Assembly (NCBI RefSeq): GCF_000203815.1
Contig: NW_004457737.1
Location: 1,488,001-1,552,000 of the forward strand
Origin: Cavenderia fasciculata
Lineage: Eukaryota > Evosea > Eumycetozoa > Acytosteliales > Cavenderiaceae
Direction: 5' to 3'
Length of the DNA: 64,000 nt
The notes below the pieces were generated by a model. That model worked only from the letters and a program-made list of their open reading frames with translations. It had not been told where the DNA came from and ran no database searches. The position numbers and the translations under genes are program-made. Each line of letters starts with the position of its first letter. Within the stretch, counting starts at the first letter, position 1. This document shows, one piece after another, positions 25,768-38,119 of this stretch.

Positions 25768-28749
25768 ATGGCTACTACAAAGTATCTCTTATCTTCTTCT
25801 TTGACAAGATTGAATAGTATACTACCTGTTGGAGCAAGTAGTGGTATAGGAAAGATAGCAGCACTTGCATTCAAACCAACTACATTAACACCACCATCAT
25901 CATCATCGTTGTTTAGATCATCATCATCAGTGTCATCATCATACTATAAAAACAATTCATTGTGGTCAAGTGTACAACAACAACAACAACAATCGACATC
26001 ATCATTGCTAAAGAGGGATATCTCTACATCGACTAGAAGTAGTTCCTATGCACCTCCACTATGGGAGAAGCCTGCTGAACAACAGAAATTAAATACTGTC
26101 ACCACTCCAAGTGAAGAGGAACCAAAAGTATGTTATTTTAAAGATTCATTCATCATTACTCAATCAAGTCAGTCAAACTAACATTACTTTTTCTTCTTCA
26201 AAGGAATATAAAGAAGGAATATTATGGATTAATAATTTATACCCAATCAAGATTAGTAGACTTGATTTTAGATCATTACTATTTCACATTCCAATCACTG
26301 AACGATTGAAAGCAATCTTTCCAAAGGACGTGGAGATTTTATCGATTGAAAAGAGATTCAAAGAGGGTGGTGCATACGTCTACTTTAGATCATCGAGTAA
26401 GGAAGAGTCTGTGGAGGATATTGCCAATAGAATCGAAGAATTATTTAATGCACACAAGAAACATTTCCATTTCTCTGGTGCACATGCCCGCAGTACATTG
26501 GTCAAGGGTAAACCATTTGTAGACGATATTGATGTTCGTCTTCCATCATACACACTTAAATTAACATTTAAAGGTGCTGAATTACAAATTGACGATGTTT
26601 TTAGATTATTACGTCCATATGGTCATATTAGACATATGTATATCCCTGATAATATTCCAAAAGGTAAGAAAGAAAGAAGAAGAAGAAGAAGAACAAGAGG
26701 ATTTAAAATACTAAATCATATTTCTTTTTATTTTTAGATCAACCAAAATATGCAATTATAACATTTAGAAGAATGGAAGGAGCTATTGCAGCAAGAAATT
26801 GTTTACATAATGAATATTTACCAGAGTTTGGAACTACTTTGTATTTTGACTACGAGTTGATGATGAGAATCAACAAATTAAAAGATCAATTCTCAAAACA
26901 TCCAAAGATTATGGTAAGTCAAATGGAAGAATTCATTTTTGAATATATAAATATTAATATTAATATTAATTTTAATATTTATTATTTTATCTGCTTAATA
27001 TTTAGATCCCATTAGCAGGTATTTTAGCAACATTATTAACTATATTATTATTTAATCCATTGAGAGAATATTTTATGGATCGGGAATTGGACAAGATATT
27101 GACATTTGAAGATATAGATGATGATTGGCAAACGAGAATCGAAGAAAAGATGTTGAATTCACATTTTAATTATCGTCCCAATTCCATTATTATGATCTCT
27201 GCTCCAAAGGGATCTGGAAAGTCTAGTCTTATTGACAAGATTATCGAAGGACGTCCTAATACATTATTGGTCGATTGCACACAAGAGGTCAATGCCAACG
27301 ACGAAGAGTTTATCGAGAATCTTAGTAAAGCTATTGGATTCTTCCCATCGTTTGGTGTGTATGGTAGTCTACTTGGATGGGTTGATATGATCATCCCCAC
27401 TGGAAAGGGTATCTTTCACTCATCTACCAACAATCAACTTCAAACTATTTTCAAGTTGCTCGACAATGTCTTGGAACGTCGTGCCGACAAGGAATTCCCA
27501 GTCGATCAACACCAACCCTACCCATACCCATTGATTGTCATTGACGGTTTCTTTGGTATGATTGCTGCCATGGAAAACAAGGAAAAGGCAAATCTTATTC
27601 AAGACTCTATCATTCAATGGGCAATTACCTCTACCATTAAAGGAAATGCTCATGTAGTATTTATTAGTTCTGATCCATTTGCTGGTGATACAATTAAGAA
27701 ACGTATGTAAAATCAAAACAAAAAACAAAACAAATAATATTTATTTAATTTTTTTTTTTTTAGATTTAACAAATAGAGGTGGAGGTATTGTAAATACAAT
27801 TCATTTGGGTGATGTTCCACCCGTTTCAGCACAGGAATATATAAGAAATAAATTGGGCAAGTCATTATCAAACGATGACTTTGAAAACATTGCAAGTTTG
27901 TTGGGTGGTCGTTACTCGGATCTCAACATGTTGGCACAAAAGGTCATGTCTGGTGATTCCGTTCCAATGGCACTCAATGGAATGGTCAACAAGGCTGTTG
28001 GAGAAATCAGAGCAGATGGTTTTGGTCTTTCCAAACGTAGTGATTCAAAAAAAGATAAAGAAAGCATGAAATGGACTAGACCTCAGTATGTCAAATCAAA
28101 TCAAATCAAATCTAAAAAAGAAATATATATTTATTTATATTAATATTTTATTTATTATTATTTTAGAATTTGGGAGACTATAAAAAGAATTGCAGAATCA
28201 AATTATGTATCATATGATGATTTATTATTTAGTGTATTTATAGGTGACGAGACATCGTTGAATAATTTAATTTTAAGTGGGTTGCTTAGATTCCAGTCCA
28301 TCAACAATGAGCGTATGGTCACTGCCTATTCACCACTCTACCGTTCGGCGTTCAAGGCAATGGTAGATGATCTCGAATTCTGTGTTGGTATGGACATTTT
28401 TGCACAAAAGTCGAGAATTGAAGAAGAGTTGAACAAGTTGAGCAAGGTCGAAGACGAACTCCTCAAACTCAAGAATCTCTCTGCCAACGAATGGTTTGAA
28501 AGTGCTGCTTTTAAAAAGAGAAGAGTCTTGCTTGAAGACAAGATGAAAGAACATGTATCAAAGATTGACACTCGTGAAAAGATCCTAAAGACCCATTTGG
28601 ATTTCCAAAAGTTTATTCAACAATCAAGAAAAGACAATGAATACAAACTCAAAATGAGAAAACAAGAAGAAGAAGCTGTCAGAAGATCTATTCACCAAGA
28701 ACAACAACATCAACAACAATATGAACAACAACAATCAGAAACTTTGTAA
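25768..28749 (+). CDS. Yme2/RNA12-like mitochondrial inner-membrane protein
   Basis: Six exons (25768-26127, 26204-26663, 26738-26913, 27006-27702, 27764-28085, 28167-28749) give about 865 aa. A Ser-rich basic presequence looks mitochondrial. Residues 120-330 include an RRM-like fold (GAELQIDDVFRLLRPYGHI, YAIITFRR). One membrane helix follows at the start of exon 4 (IPLAGILATLLTILLF), then a P-loop domain with Walker A APKGSGKSS near residues 385-393 and a Walker-B-like LIVIDGFFG. The C-terminus is coiled-coil and Gln-rich. This is the architecture of yeast mitochondrial escape protein 2 (Yme2/Rna12), which affects mtDNA stability and inner-membrane organisation. Confidence 0.9.
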
Positions 28750-29615
28750 ATCATCTCAAAAACGAATAAACATAAATAATTAAATTTATTTATATATTAA
28801 AGAACAAAATAAAATGTTCAGTCATTCAATCATGATTACACAGTGTGATTCATACATGACCCCAAAGAAAGTATGAATGAAATTGATTGTCGTTGTCGCT
28901 ATGTGTTGTCATGCATGCTCTCCAGAGTTGTGACACAGTGAGAGCCCATGTTGGGGTTCAACACAAAAAATAGTCAGCCTGCAGTCTGTATGCGTATACT
29001 TACCCCACCACTCTACTTTCTTGTCTTCACAATGTTGTGTGATCAATTTGGTTATTGGTTGCTTTTTTTTAAACACTTACTCCTTGAATAAACCATCCAT
29101 GGTGACTGACTTGCAAAAAATGTGTGGTGGAAACAAAAAAGAATGACAGTGTAAACATACAACCAATCCAGAATTCAATATGATTGGTTGACATCTGGAA
29201 TCATATGTGAAGTTGAAGGGTGTTGTTGTATAGTTAACAAGGTGATGGCGAAACATCTGTTACACTCGACTGTGCTGCTCTGAGAAAAGCGAGCTTTCAC
29301 ATGAACATTCTGGAGCATATATATTTTAGAAAGTGTGTGTTAAAATATAATATTATATAATATACTATATAATTTCCATTTTAAATTAATTTTAATTCGA
29401 AACATCCCAAATTTATAAATTAATCCCCAAGAAGAGATAATTATTTAAACTGTCCAATTATAAAATTTATTTATATTCACAAATTCAATTCAATACACTA
29501 TTTATTTATTTCATTCATTCAATTTCATTATATTATTTATTTCTTTGAATCCTATTTATTCACCACCAAACATAAAATATAGTAGTAAACATTAAATATA
29601 TATATAAATTTAAAT
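28750..29615. other. Intergenic region
   Basis: An 866-bp spacer, 3' of the Yme2-like gene and upstream of the EGF-protein gene. The first 550 bp are of mixed composition and the last 300 bp are very AT-rich, as expected for a promoter. No gene seen. Confidence 0.55.
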
Positions 29616-30977
29616 ATGAAAATGATAATATCATTATTGTTAATTGGAATGATTTCCATTAGCTCTGTTTTAGGTGGATGTAATCAAGACTATGAATGTG
29701 GTAATCAACCATTTTCAATTTGTCGAAATCGCTTTCACCTATTCCCAGGTATTGGTTTGACTTCGTCTGGTAGTATACTGGTCATGGGAAAATACAATAA
29801 TAGTGCCGGTCAACAAGTTGGAAAGACCTACATTGCTTCTGTAGGTAGTGGCTCGGTGTCACCACAATATCCAATTAACTCCGATGTCCCTTCCTATCCA
29901 GGCTACACACAATCATTTGAATTGTATGATGTAGTTGGTTCTACTCCATACATTAATGCTTATCAAGTTGGTTTCCCATCAGTCGGTCCATATAATGATC
30001 AATCTGGTACTTTTAGTATGTTCAAACTAACCCAAACCAATCCAAACCAAACCAAAACTAATCCAACCTTATTTCTTTTTCTTTCTTTTCTTTTTTCTTT
30101 TCTTTTTTTTTTAGCACCAATTTGGACAGTAGCAAGATATATTCTTGGATTATATTTTGATCAACCAACATCAAAGACTTATTATTGTGATGTAGGTGTT
30201 TATCGTATTGACAAGATTGCCAGTACCAGAGCAGACAAGGAGACAGCCACCAAGTTGTATGCCGACCAAAGATGTAATTATCTAGCTACCGTAGGCTCTG
30301 ATCTCTACATCTTGGTCAACGAATACTCGTTGGTCACCAACCATTCCATCTACCGTGGCAGTGTAAACTGTCAAAACTGCCAACCCACCAACCTCATCAA
30401 GCTTGCTTCGTTCCCAGGAGCAGCCAGTGGCTTCTTTATTCGAAATGGTAATTTCTTTGTCTCGGCCACCAATGAATACACCAACGTACCAGGTATCTTC
30501 CGTATGCAAATCTCCAACCCAACATCTAGAACTGCCTTGACTTCTGATTCAGTCGGTGATGTAGTTGCAGACGGTAATTTCGCATACTACCAAACCTGGG
30601 CAGGATATCAATTCAGACCAACCATCAAGAAGGTCACTTTGTGGTCAACTACCGTAACAACACTCTATGACGAGGATACTGCTGGCACTGGATCATCTGG
30701 TACATGTTCATGTTTGGATGGATTCTCTGGAGCCAATTGTCAAACGTGTAGTGGTGGTACCACCAGATGGACCAATAACGGAACACCAACATGTGTCAAA
30801 CTACTTGCCAGTGGTCAACCAGAGACATGTAGCAATGGATGGGAATGTCAAAACTATCCATACACCCAATGTGTCAGTGGAGCTTGTAGATGTAGTGAAG
30901 GTTTCACTGGAGACAGATGTGATAAGTGTTCAGGTGCCGTACAATGGGACAACGGTTTTCCAACTTGCAAACTTTAA
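29616..30977 (+). CDS. Secreted protein with C-terminal EGF-like modules
   Basis: Two exons, 29616-30015 and 30115-30977 (donor GTATGT, pyrimidine-rich acceptor), give 420 aa. A signal peptide (residues 1-20) precedes a cysteine-containing N-terminus. A long beta-rich body with recurring short strands (about 40-335) resembles a propeller. Two EGF/laminin-EGF-like modules follow (CSCLDGFSGANCQTC and CRCSEGFTGDRCDKC). No membrane anchor is visible, so it is presumably exported, with adhesion or matrix functions possible. Without the intron the frame also stays open, but the intervening sequence is pyrimidine-rich and non-protein-like. Confidence 0.85.
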   Translation: MKMIISLLLIGMISISSVLGGCNQDYECGNQPFSICRNRFHLFPGIGLTSSGSILVMGKYNNSAGQQVGKTYIASVGSGSVSPQYPINSDVPSYPGYTQSFELYDVVGSTPYINAYQVGFPSVGPYNDQSGTFSMFKLTQTNPNQTKTNPTLFLFLSFLFSFLFFLAPIWTVARYILGLYFDQPTSKTYYCDVGVYRIDKIASTRADKETATKLYADQRCNYLATVGSDLYILVNEYSLVTNHSIYRGSVNCQNCQPTNLIKLASFPGAASGFFIRNGNFFVSATNEYTNVPGIFRMQISNPTSRTALTSDSVGDVVADGNFAYYQTWAGYQFRPTIKKVTLWSTTVTTLYDEDTAGTGSSGTCSCLDGFSGANCQTCSGGTTRWTNNGTPTCVKLLASGQPETCSNGWECQNYPYTQCVSGACRCSEGFTGDRCDKCSGAVQWDNGFPTCKL

Positions 30978-31295
30978 AAAAGTAGAGAGCATTCAACCTT
31001 TTACTCTCTCTTTCTCCTAACCTATTAATTCATTATATAAATAATAAATGAATTAATCATTATAATATGTATTTAATTTATCTATCCAACATATATATAT
31101 ATATATATACCTAATTCTTTGTTTGTTTGGAAAAAATAAAAATAATGATGATCATTTGAGGAGCAGATGATTGTCGAGTTTTCATGAATAATATTTATTA
31201 TTTATTATTTATTAATAAGTCGATTATAGGTTAGACGAGAATAAAGAGATATAGTATTAGTAGTCGTAAAGAATAATAGATATATATAATCATCA
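30978..31295. other. Intergenic region
   Basis: AT-rich spacer with an (AT)n tract near 31090-31110. Nothing else recognised. Confidence 0.6.
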
Positions 31296-31853
31296 ATGCC
31301 CAAATACTATTGCGAATATTGTGATAAGTATCTTACACATGACTCTCCATCAGTCAGAAGATCACATATCATCGGTAAGGTGCATCAACAAGCTGTTAGA
31401 TTATACTATCAACAATTTGAAGCAGACTATCACAAGAGTATAACAGAACAAAGAATAAAAGAAATGATCAAACGTATGTAGTAGTATACAGGTAGTAGTA
31501 GTGTGTTATTGTTGCATATACTAACTTACACTTCTTTTGTCATTGAATGAATGTATGATGATCACATATATATTTATATAGCCGGAACAGTACCTCTTCC
31601 ACAAGGACCTCCAATGTTCCCACAAGCACCTCCACATGGAATGATGATGGGACCTTCACCTTATGGTATGGGAGGTATGGGTATGGTAGGACCACCAGGT
31701 ATGGGAAGAGGCGGTATGCCAATGCCTCCACATAATATGATGATGGCTCAAGGTCCTCCTCCACCATACGGTGGTCAACCAGACTTTAATCAACCACCTC
31801 CACCCTTCCCATTCATCCCTAAACAATCATTTAATCCATTCCCACCTCAATAA
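31296..31853 (+). CDS. snrpC: U1 small nuclear ribonucleoprotein C
   Basis: Two exons, 31296-31473 and 31582-31853, give 149 aa. The N-terminus is the diagnostic U1-C zinc finger ([21 protein letters not shown], with cysteines at 6 and 9 and histidines downstream in [11 protein letters not shown]), followed by the helix that contacts U1-70K. The second exon encodes the usual Pro/Gly/Met-rich tail. U1-C stabilises pairing of U1 snRNA with the 5' splice site. The length is close to the human protein (159 aa). The intron separates the structured domain from the tail. Confidence 0.95.
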
Positions 31854-32335
31854 CAACAAATTATCAAGTACTACAACGATCAATGCAATATATTAAAAAA
31901 CAGGATGGTATACACAAGATATATGTATAATCACCTATCAATCAATCAATCAACCAATCTCCCCATCGAAACACGAATGAACGAACCAATCAATACTTTA
32001 TAATCAATTCAAATAGAATCTGCATTATATTGCATGATACCAACCAACCAACCAACCAATCAAATCAATACCATCATCCATTGTAAAGAAATAATAACAA
32101 TAAACTTAATTAAAAAGTAACATACAAAGAATAATAAGATATCTATCTAATCTTTCATTAACAGATATTATTGTAATTTATTATTATTTTTAGTATTACT
32201 TGATTTGCTTGATTTTGTTTGTGGTCTTGGAAAAATTTACAAGTTCATTACAAAGATAGTTGTACTCCCGAATCTATCTCTATCTATTATATCTGTCTAT
32301 CTCTTTGTATATATAAGTGTCTGAGAGAGAGAGAA
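31854..32335. other. Intergenic region
   Basis: AT-rich spacer with CAAT/AACC microrepeats (31940-32070). No gene seen. Confidence 0.6.
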
Positions 32336-34846
32336 ATGGATATAGATACACCTACAACAGTGGTAGTAGTACCAAATACAACTACAATGACAATGACAAC
32401 TATAGTACCACAAGTAAAGACAAGTACAATAGTAGAAGAGAAAGTAATGGATGAAGAAAGAGAAACAATGAGGGGGAATAGATGGAGTATACCTACTTTG
32501 AAATCAAATGCACTATATGTTTTAAAGAATACATGCTACCATAGAGGTCTCAAACCAAAGGGAAACAAGGATGCTATTGTCGATATACTCATCAAAGATA
32601 TTATACGAGAGAATGGAGAAGACCATTTCAAAAAGATTGAAGCATTGGATACGTATGGTCATCCCGAGCTTGGCAAGTTCCACACGGCCAAAGATATGCG
32701 TGCCGCTGCTGAAAGGTCGGGTGTAGCGGTGACCTATCTAGACACACGATCACAGTTGTACGACAAGATGCTTGGCAAGTTGATCACACCGTTTGCCAAT
32801 ATACAAGACCCATTTAAATTGATCCCAAAGTATATGCTTGGCGTGTCATTTGGGTTGCCTCAACAGGCACTCGTACGTATCTTTGACTATCTAGTGTTGG
32901 ACCGCGTACTCAATACCGATCCTGCGCTAGAGACGTATTGGATGCGTTGGAAGTTGTCTCTGGCGACCGTCTCGAAATGGGTGTACACGTTGGTACGTGA
33001 ACATCTCAACGAATGGTCGTTCTCTCGTCACAAGCTACTCAGCAACGGGCCGGAACAATGGAGTCTGCCACTCTACCACCACTTCCTTAACCCGTACTCG
33101 TTGTTTAAGAATATCCGCAAGATGGATGTCTACACGATCGATCTCATCACTCTGATGATGCCGTGTCCGAGTGGGTTCACCCGCACAACCGAGCCGCAGC
33201 GTTTGATGTTTGCCAACCTCGAGTCACTGACCGTCAACCCGTTCCCAACTACCATTCCAACCATCCCGCGAAACTACAATACCTCTGTAGACACTTTACC
33301 CAAACTCCGCACCATTCGATTGAATGCGGGGTCTGGCAAGACCAACGAAATACACCAAGCGTGTCCACCGCTCATCTATGCCAAGGCTACCAAACTCGAC
33401 CTCCGCATCAGTCCAGCCGTCACACACAAGCTAGACAATCCCAACATCGAGTCGGTCTATCTCGGCCCCATCTCTGAAAACCAACACAATCTGTACGTGT
33501 CCCTCTCTGCATGGGCCGCTTCCCCCAAGTTTAGACGATTCGGGTTGTCTCGAACCCCATACAACGCATCTGGCTACCGTTTTACAATGACCGTTGTCTC
33601 TTATCGAGGTAAAACATCTCCCCTAAACAGCGATGTCACCCTCATGACCGCAATCAAAGAAGACCTCAAAAACAAACCTGAAGATCTTAAAAGAGTTCTT
33701 GATTTAATTAATCAATTAGAGAAATATGTGTATGTAAAATATATAGAATATATATTAAATATTATATCATATATTATAAAAGTAACTAATCTGTATTTGT
33801 ATTGTATTTTATTTATATTTTATAGTATTCAAGTATGTAAAAAAATGACACATTTAAAAAAAGATGAAGATGAACCTGCCAAGGTAATACTTCGAGAGAT
33901 CTTTACAAAGGTGACAACATGGAGAAAGTATTTTATTATTAGACATTTGGAACAATTCTTTTCAACACCAAGAAACCATAATTCCAATTTCGACTACATT
34001 TATAGTTTTTTGATCGAAACCAACAAGGTACAACACTTGACACTTTCAAATCACAGTGATCATACTTTTGAGATGATGTCCAAGATCTTATCGCTCAATA
34101 CATTTGAACTTTACAGTTTGTTGTCATCTTGGGATCAGAATGTTGAGGATTTGATTGACCGTGTCTCTAAAATCAAAAACATCAAATATCTAATCATCTA
34201 TATCGACAACAAACACAACCTCCAACAATTAGAATCAAATCTTCCATTCCATTCATTCTATATTGAAAAGAAAAAACTTAAACTTCGAAGTTTTGATTTT
34301 AAACAAAGTGTCTACAAGATTACACTTGTTAGAGACCAAGATAGAATCAATTTGAAACCACCAACAATCATTCAACTTGCACCAATCAAAATTACTTGTA
34401 AATATGTTAATCCACCTATTCAAATTAATGAAAATCAAAATAATCAAAATAATCAAAATAATAATCAAAATAATCAAAATAATGATGATAATAATAATAA
34501 TAATGATAATGGTAAACTTTTAAATGTTGATATTGGTAAATTATTCCCAACAACATCAACAACAAGTAAAGTGGATAGTTTAATAACTAGTTTTACCAAT
34601 TTATCAGTGATTGGAAGTGAATGTTATGATAAGAATGCTAGAGCACATTGGTATTGGTCAGACCAAGAATCACATTGGAATGAATTCACCAAAGAAGAAT
34701 CCAAGAGAATTGAAAAAGGATTCCTACTCGACAAAATGAGAAAACAATTAGATGATTGTCGTTGGATTGATTACAATCGTAGAGTTCAAAGAGTTTATGA
34801 TGATGAATCACTTGTATTCCCAATTAAAAGAACTATTTCAAAATAA
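32336..34846 (+). CDS. SAP-domain / F-box-like repeat protein, paralogue 1
   Basis: The start at 32336 is preferred because upstream codons are untypical. A 96-bp AT-rich segment (33730-33825, GTATGT...TATAG) is best read as an intron, giving 804 aa. A SAP-like helix pair lies near residues 55-100 (LYVLKNTCYHRGLKPKGNKD). Near 170-230 comes a helical F-box-like block (LPQQALVRIFDYLV...WMRWKLSLATVSKWV), followed by a long LRR-like C-terminal half and an Asn-rich insert near 700-740. The gene is a tandem paralogue of the next one, sharing the WMRWKLSL, LYHHFLNP.SL.KNI and ANLES.TV blocks. SAP domains bind nucleic acid and F-boxes recruit SCF ligases; neither activity is proven here. Confidence 0.78.
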   Translation: MDIDTPTTVVVVPNTTTMTMTTIVPQVKTSTIVEEKVMDEERETMRGNRWSIPTLKSNALYVLKNTCYHRGLKPKGNKDAIVDILIKDIIRENGEDHFKKIEALDTYGHPELGKFHTAKDMRAAAERSGVAVTYLDTRSQLYDKMLGKLITPFANIQDPFKLIPKYMLGVSFGLPQQALVRIFDYLVLDRVLNTDPALETYWMRWKLSLATVSKWVYTLVREHLNEWSFSRHKLLSNGPEQWSLPLYHHFLNPYSLFKNIRKMDVYTIDLITLMMPCPSGFTRTTEPQRLMFANLESLTVNPFPTTIPTIPRNYNTSVDTLPKLRTIRLNAGSGKTNEIHQACPPLIYAKATKLDLRISPAVTHKLDNPNIESVYLGPISENQHNLYVSLSAWAASPKFRRFGLSRTPYNASGYRFTMTVVSYRGKTSPLNSDVTLMTAIKEDLKNKPEDLKRVLDLINQLEKYVYVKYIEYILNIISYIIKVTNLYLYCILFIFYSIQVCKKMTHLKKDEDEPAKVILREIFTKVTTWRKYFIIRHLEQFFSTPRNHNSNFDYIYSFLIETNKVQHLTLSNHSDHTFEMMSKILSLNTFELYSLLSSWDQNVEDLIDRVSKIKNIKYLIIYIDNKHNLQQLESNLPFHSFYIEKKKLKLRSFDFKQSVYKITLVRDQDRINLKPPTIIQLAPIKITCKYVNPPIQINENQNNQNNQNNNQNNQNNDDNNNNNDNGKLLNVDIGKLFPTTSTTSKVDSLITSFTNLSVIGSECYDKNARAHWYWSDQESHWNEFTKEESKRIEKGFLLDKMRKQLDDCRWIDYNRRVQRVYDDESLVFPIKRTISK

Positions 34847-35089
34847 TTATAAATAATAATTAAATTAAATAAATAAATAATTTTAATAAATATTTACACG
34901 AATCTGCAGAGTGTTTTTTTTGGATTATCACCCTTTTGAAGTCAACAACAATCTCTATCTGTATAACTTATCTCTCCCTACTCTTATTAAAGAGTAATCT
35001 ATTATACTATCTATATATACATAAATATTAACATCAATATATATATTGTATACTCTAGCAAGAGTATATAAAATCAGATATATTAAGAG

Positions 35090-37661
35090 ATGGATAGGAT
35101 GGATGCAAGAACAAGACAGTTTATATTGATGGCTCAACAATTGGGTCTGTTTCAAAGAGCAAGAGATGAAGATGACGATAGTGATGATGATGATGATAGT
35201 GACGAAGACGATTATTCCTATGATGATAGTTCCGAAGACGGTGGATACTATTATGATAGTGATGATAGTGACGACCCCTATGGTAACGGTGGTATCTGTG
35301 CGTGTTGTCACCACCACCACTATGATGACGATGACTCTAGCTCTGATTCAGAGTCGTATGGTAATTATAGATCCACATCGACGTTGTCGGATCCTCGAAG
35401 AGAGTTGTACGGCACCTATTCATTCCACTATAGTTTGGGTCACGAAGGCTTCTTTTATCATCCCAAAGAAGACTATCTCGCCGAAGATGAGGGTGACTTG
35501 AAGATCGTTGCCGACGACCATATGGCCATGTTCAAGGCGCAACTCGGTACAGAGGTATGTTCGGCGTACCAAGGGGCTATGGGTGTGGTGGATACGTTTG
35601 AAAGGTCAAAGACCCAAAACATGCCACAGGTCAATCTGTCGGCAAGCCGTGCACGTCTCTTGAAAGAGGCAAATGCTCCCGATGCAACACTCGACTCGGT
35701 TGCCATGACGACCGATGCATTGTCTAAATTGAAACTACCCGATCTCAAGAAACTGTGTCGTCGTCTGGGTTGCACGATTGGTGGCAAGAAAGAGGCAGTG
35801 GTCGATCGAATCATCAAGCAGGCCGAGGTAAATGCAAAGGCACCGAAAAAGGCCGATCTTGTCGTCGAGCAACACACAGCGTCCAAGTTGCACCAAATGA
35901 CCGTGACGCAGCTGCGTCGTGTCATGGAAAAGTACGGTATCGACTTTACGGCCAAGACGGTCAAACGCGAGATGATCCAAATGATCGAGCGCTGCGACTT
36001 GACCGCGCTCGACCACCGCGTGTCGGCCGCCCAGATGGACGACTATTTCAGAGGACAGGTGCAGTACACTCTGCCACCCAGTGTCGTCTTGCAAATCTTC
36101 CACAATGCGTTTGTCGGCTCGTTGCAGTCTGACGCGACGTCTCCCAAGACTTGGATGCGTTGGAAATTGTCGTTGGGGCTCATCAACAAATGGGCATTCA
36201 AGAATGTGTCGCAGTGGTTCACAAGTGTATCACTCACCAAGCTCAGAACTTGGAATGCATATCAAAAGAATCCCGAGGAGGTGGTATTGTACCGTCACTT
36301 TATCAATCCATTCTGTCTGCTCAAAAACATCACCAAGTTGTCAATCTATGATTATGACCTCGAAGTGATGTCGTTGATTCGCGGCACCAAACCCACTCTG
36401 ACACCTGCCATGACATCAATGTTTGGCAACCTCGAGTCGTTTACAGTGTCACACTCTGTCTTTCACAAATGCTCTAATCATCTCACCGTACCACCTTTCC
36501 CTAAACTGAGATCGGTCACTATACACGAAAGCACTTATGTCTCTATCGAGACAACGTCCGTCGACACTGTCACCAAGATTGACGCACGTTACCTTCACAC
36601 TGGACTCGTTGCCACCAACATGCAGTCAATGTACTCGCAATCTATTCACGGCAACCCCGACACGCTCGAGAGTCTCTCCAAACTCACCACATTGCGTCGT
36701 GTCGGTATCTTCTGTACCTGGTCGGCCTCCCTCACGACCGTCACCTCGTACCGTGAGGACAAACTCCATCTCTCTGCTAAATTGTTGAACTTTATTCGCA
36801 GTGATGTCACCTATCATGTCACCAAAACCAAAAAGAACAATCATCTCGTCAACTCTCCAATAGTACCAGTGGCGGTATCAAAAAAGATCAAGAACAAATT
36901 GAAAAAGATATTGCAAAGGAAATTAATGATAAAGTTGCTATAATAGTTCAATTATTAAAGGATATTGATACTCAAACTGCGTAAGTGATAAATAAGAAGA
37001 TAGTCTGACTATATTATAATAATATTTATCTAACCCTTCTAACTCTCTCTCAATCTACATAGTTCACAAAAACAAACAAGAGCACATAATACAGTTATAA
37101 TGAGAGAATCATTGGATCAAATTCCTTTCCTTTTACATACATGGAGAAGGTAAATCTAAAAAAAACCAAAATGTAAATGCAAGAGACAATTCCTAATATT
37201 TAATTTAATTTAATTTTAGAGCATATATTTTATTCTCAATTAATGACAAGATACCAAATTCATATCATTATGATTTGAGAAATTCTGGATCAACTAGTAT
37301 ATTCACAGAATGGATGGCAGAGAATTATACTCTTGAACATTTAGCTTTGGACAACTATGATCCAGCCATTGTAAAGGCAATTGAGAATTGCTCGACTCTT
37401 CACACTCTTGAATTATGTGAAGGTAATGCTGACCCCGAAAATATATTCCGCCAATTGGCCAGCGAAGCACCTCCCATCAAAACTCTTATCTTTTATGTAT
37501 CTGATACCACAAATATCGAAAAAGTCTCTCAGTTGGCCACCAAAATGATTTCATTCAAGGTCGATTCTCATCGTTATTATGCCAATAATGGTCATTTCGA
37601 TGGTCCAACCTATAAACTTGTATTGAAAAGGGTATCACCTACTACAAGTACAGTAGTTTAA
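35090..37661 (+). CDS. SAP-domain / F-box-like repeat protein, paralogue 2 (frame break in this assembly)
   Basis: Exons are about 35090-36980, 37063-37149 and 37220-37661. The N-terminus is very acidic with a CACCHHHH cluster. Two SAP-like motifs follow (LSKLKLPDLKKLCRRLG and LHQMTVTQLRRVMEKYG), then the same F-box-like block as paralogue 1 (YTLPPSVVLQIFHNAF...WMRWKLSLGLINKWA) and LRR-like sequence. The first frame stays open to 36943, but from about 36820 a different frame (-1) reads a natural helical sequence (QSSRQLSN, KDQEQIEKDIAKEIN) that runs into a proper GTAAGT donor at 36981 and on into exons homologous to paralogue 1. The switch lies near the A-rich string at 36822-36838. A one-base assembly error or a real frameshift are both possible. 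Confidence 0.72.
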
Positions 37662-38119
37662 TCAAATGTAAATAATAATAAAAATAAAAAAGAGTATCTG
37701 AATAAATATATATATAGATAATATTAAACAAATTATTTGAACATCATCATAAGAAAAGATATTTTTACGTCGGAACTTTTAATGAATCCCTGCAACAGTA
37801 AATCGAAGTTTCCGAAAAAAAAAAACTTTGTACAACCGTTGCAAACAAACGAAAGGATTGAGCAGCCACCTCTGTTGAAAAGCCCAAAAAGCCTTTTATC
37901 TATTTTTTATATTCGTAGAAACAAGACACATACACAGAGACCGAGATATATAAATATCATATCACATCAGATATTTCATTATACATCTGAGATATATATA
38001 TTTGATTTATCAACTCATTATATTGATTGATAAATCAAATCACTCTCTCTCTCTCTTTTTTATATTTATTTATAATCTATTTATATCTCTCTACTTTTTA
38101 TATATATTTATAAATAACA
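37662..38119. other. Intergenic region
   Basis: AT-rich spacer. It includes an A-run near 37817-37826 and a CT microrepeat near 38043-38056 just upstream of the next start. Nothing else recognised. Confidence 0.6.

Noticed and set aside
35166-35501. Alternative long frames inside paralogue 2 of the SAP/F-box genes
   Set aside because: They are shadow frames of an Asp/Ser-rich coding region; composition explains their openness.
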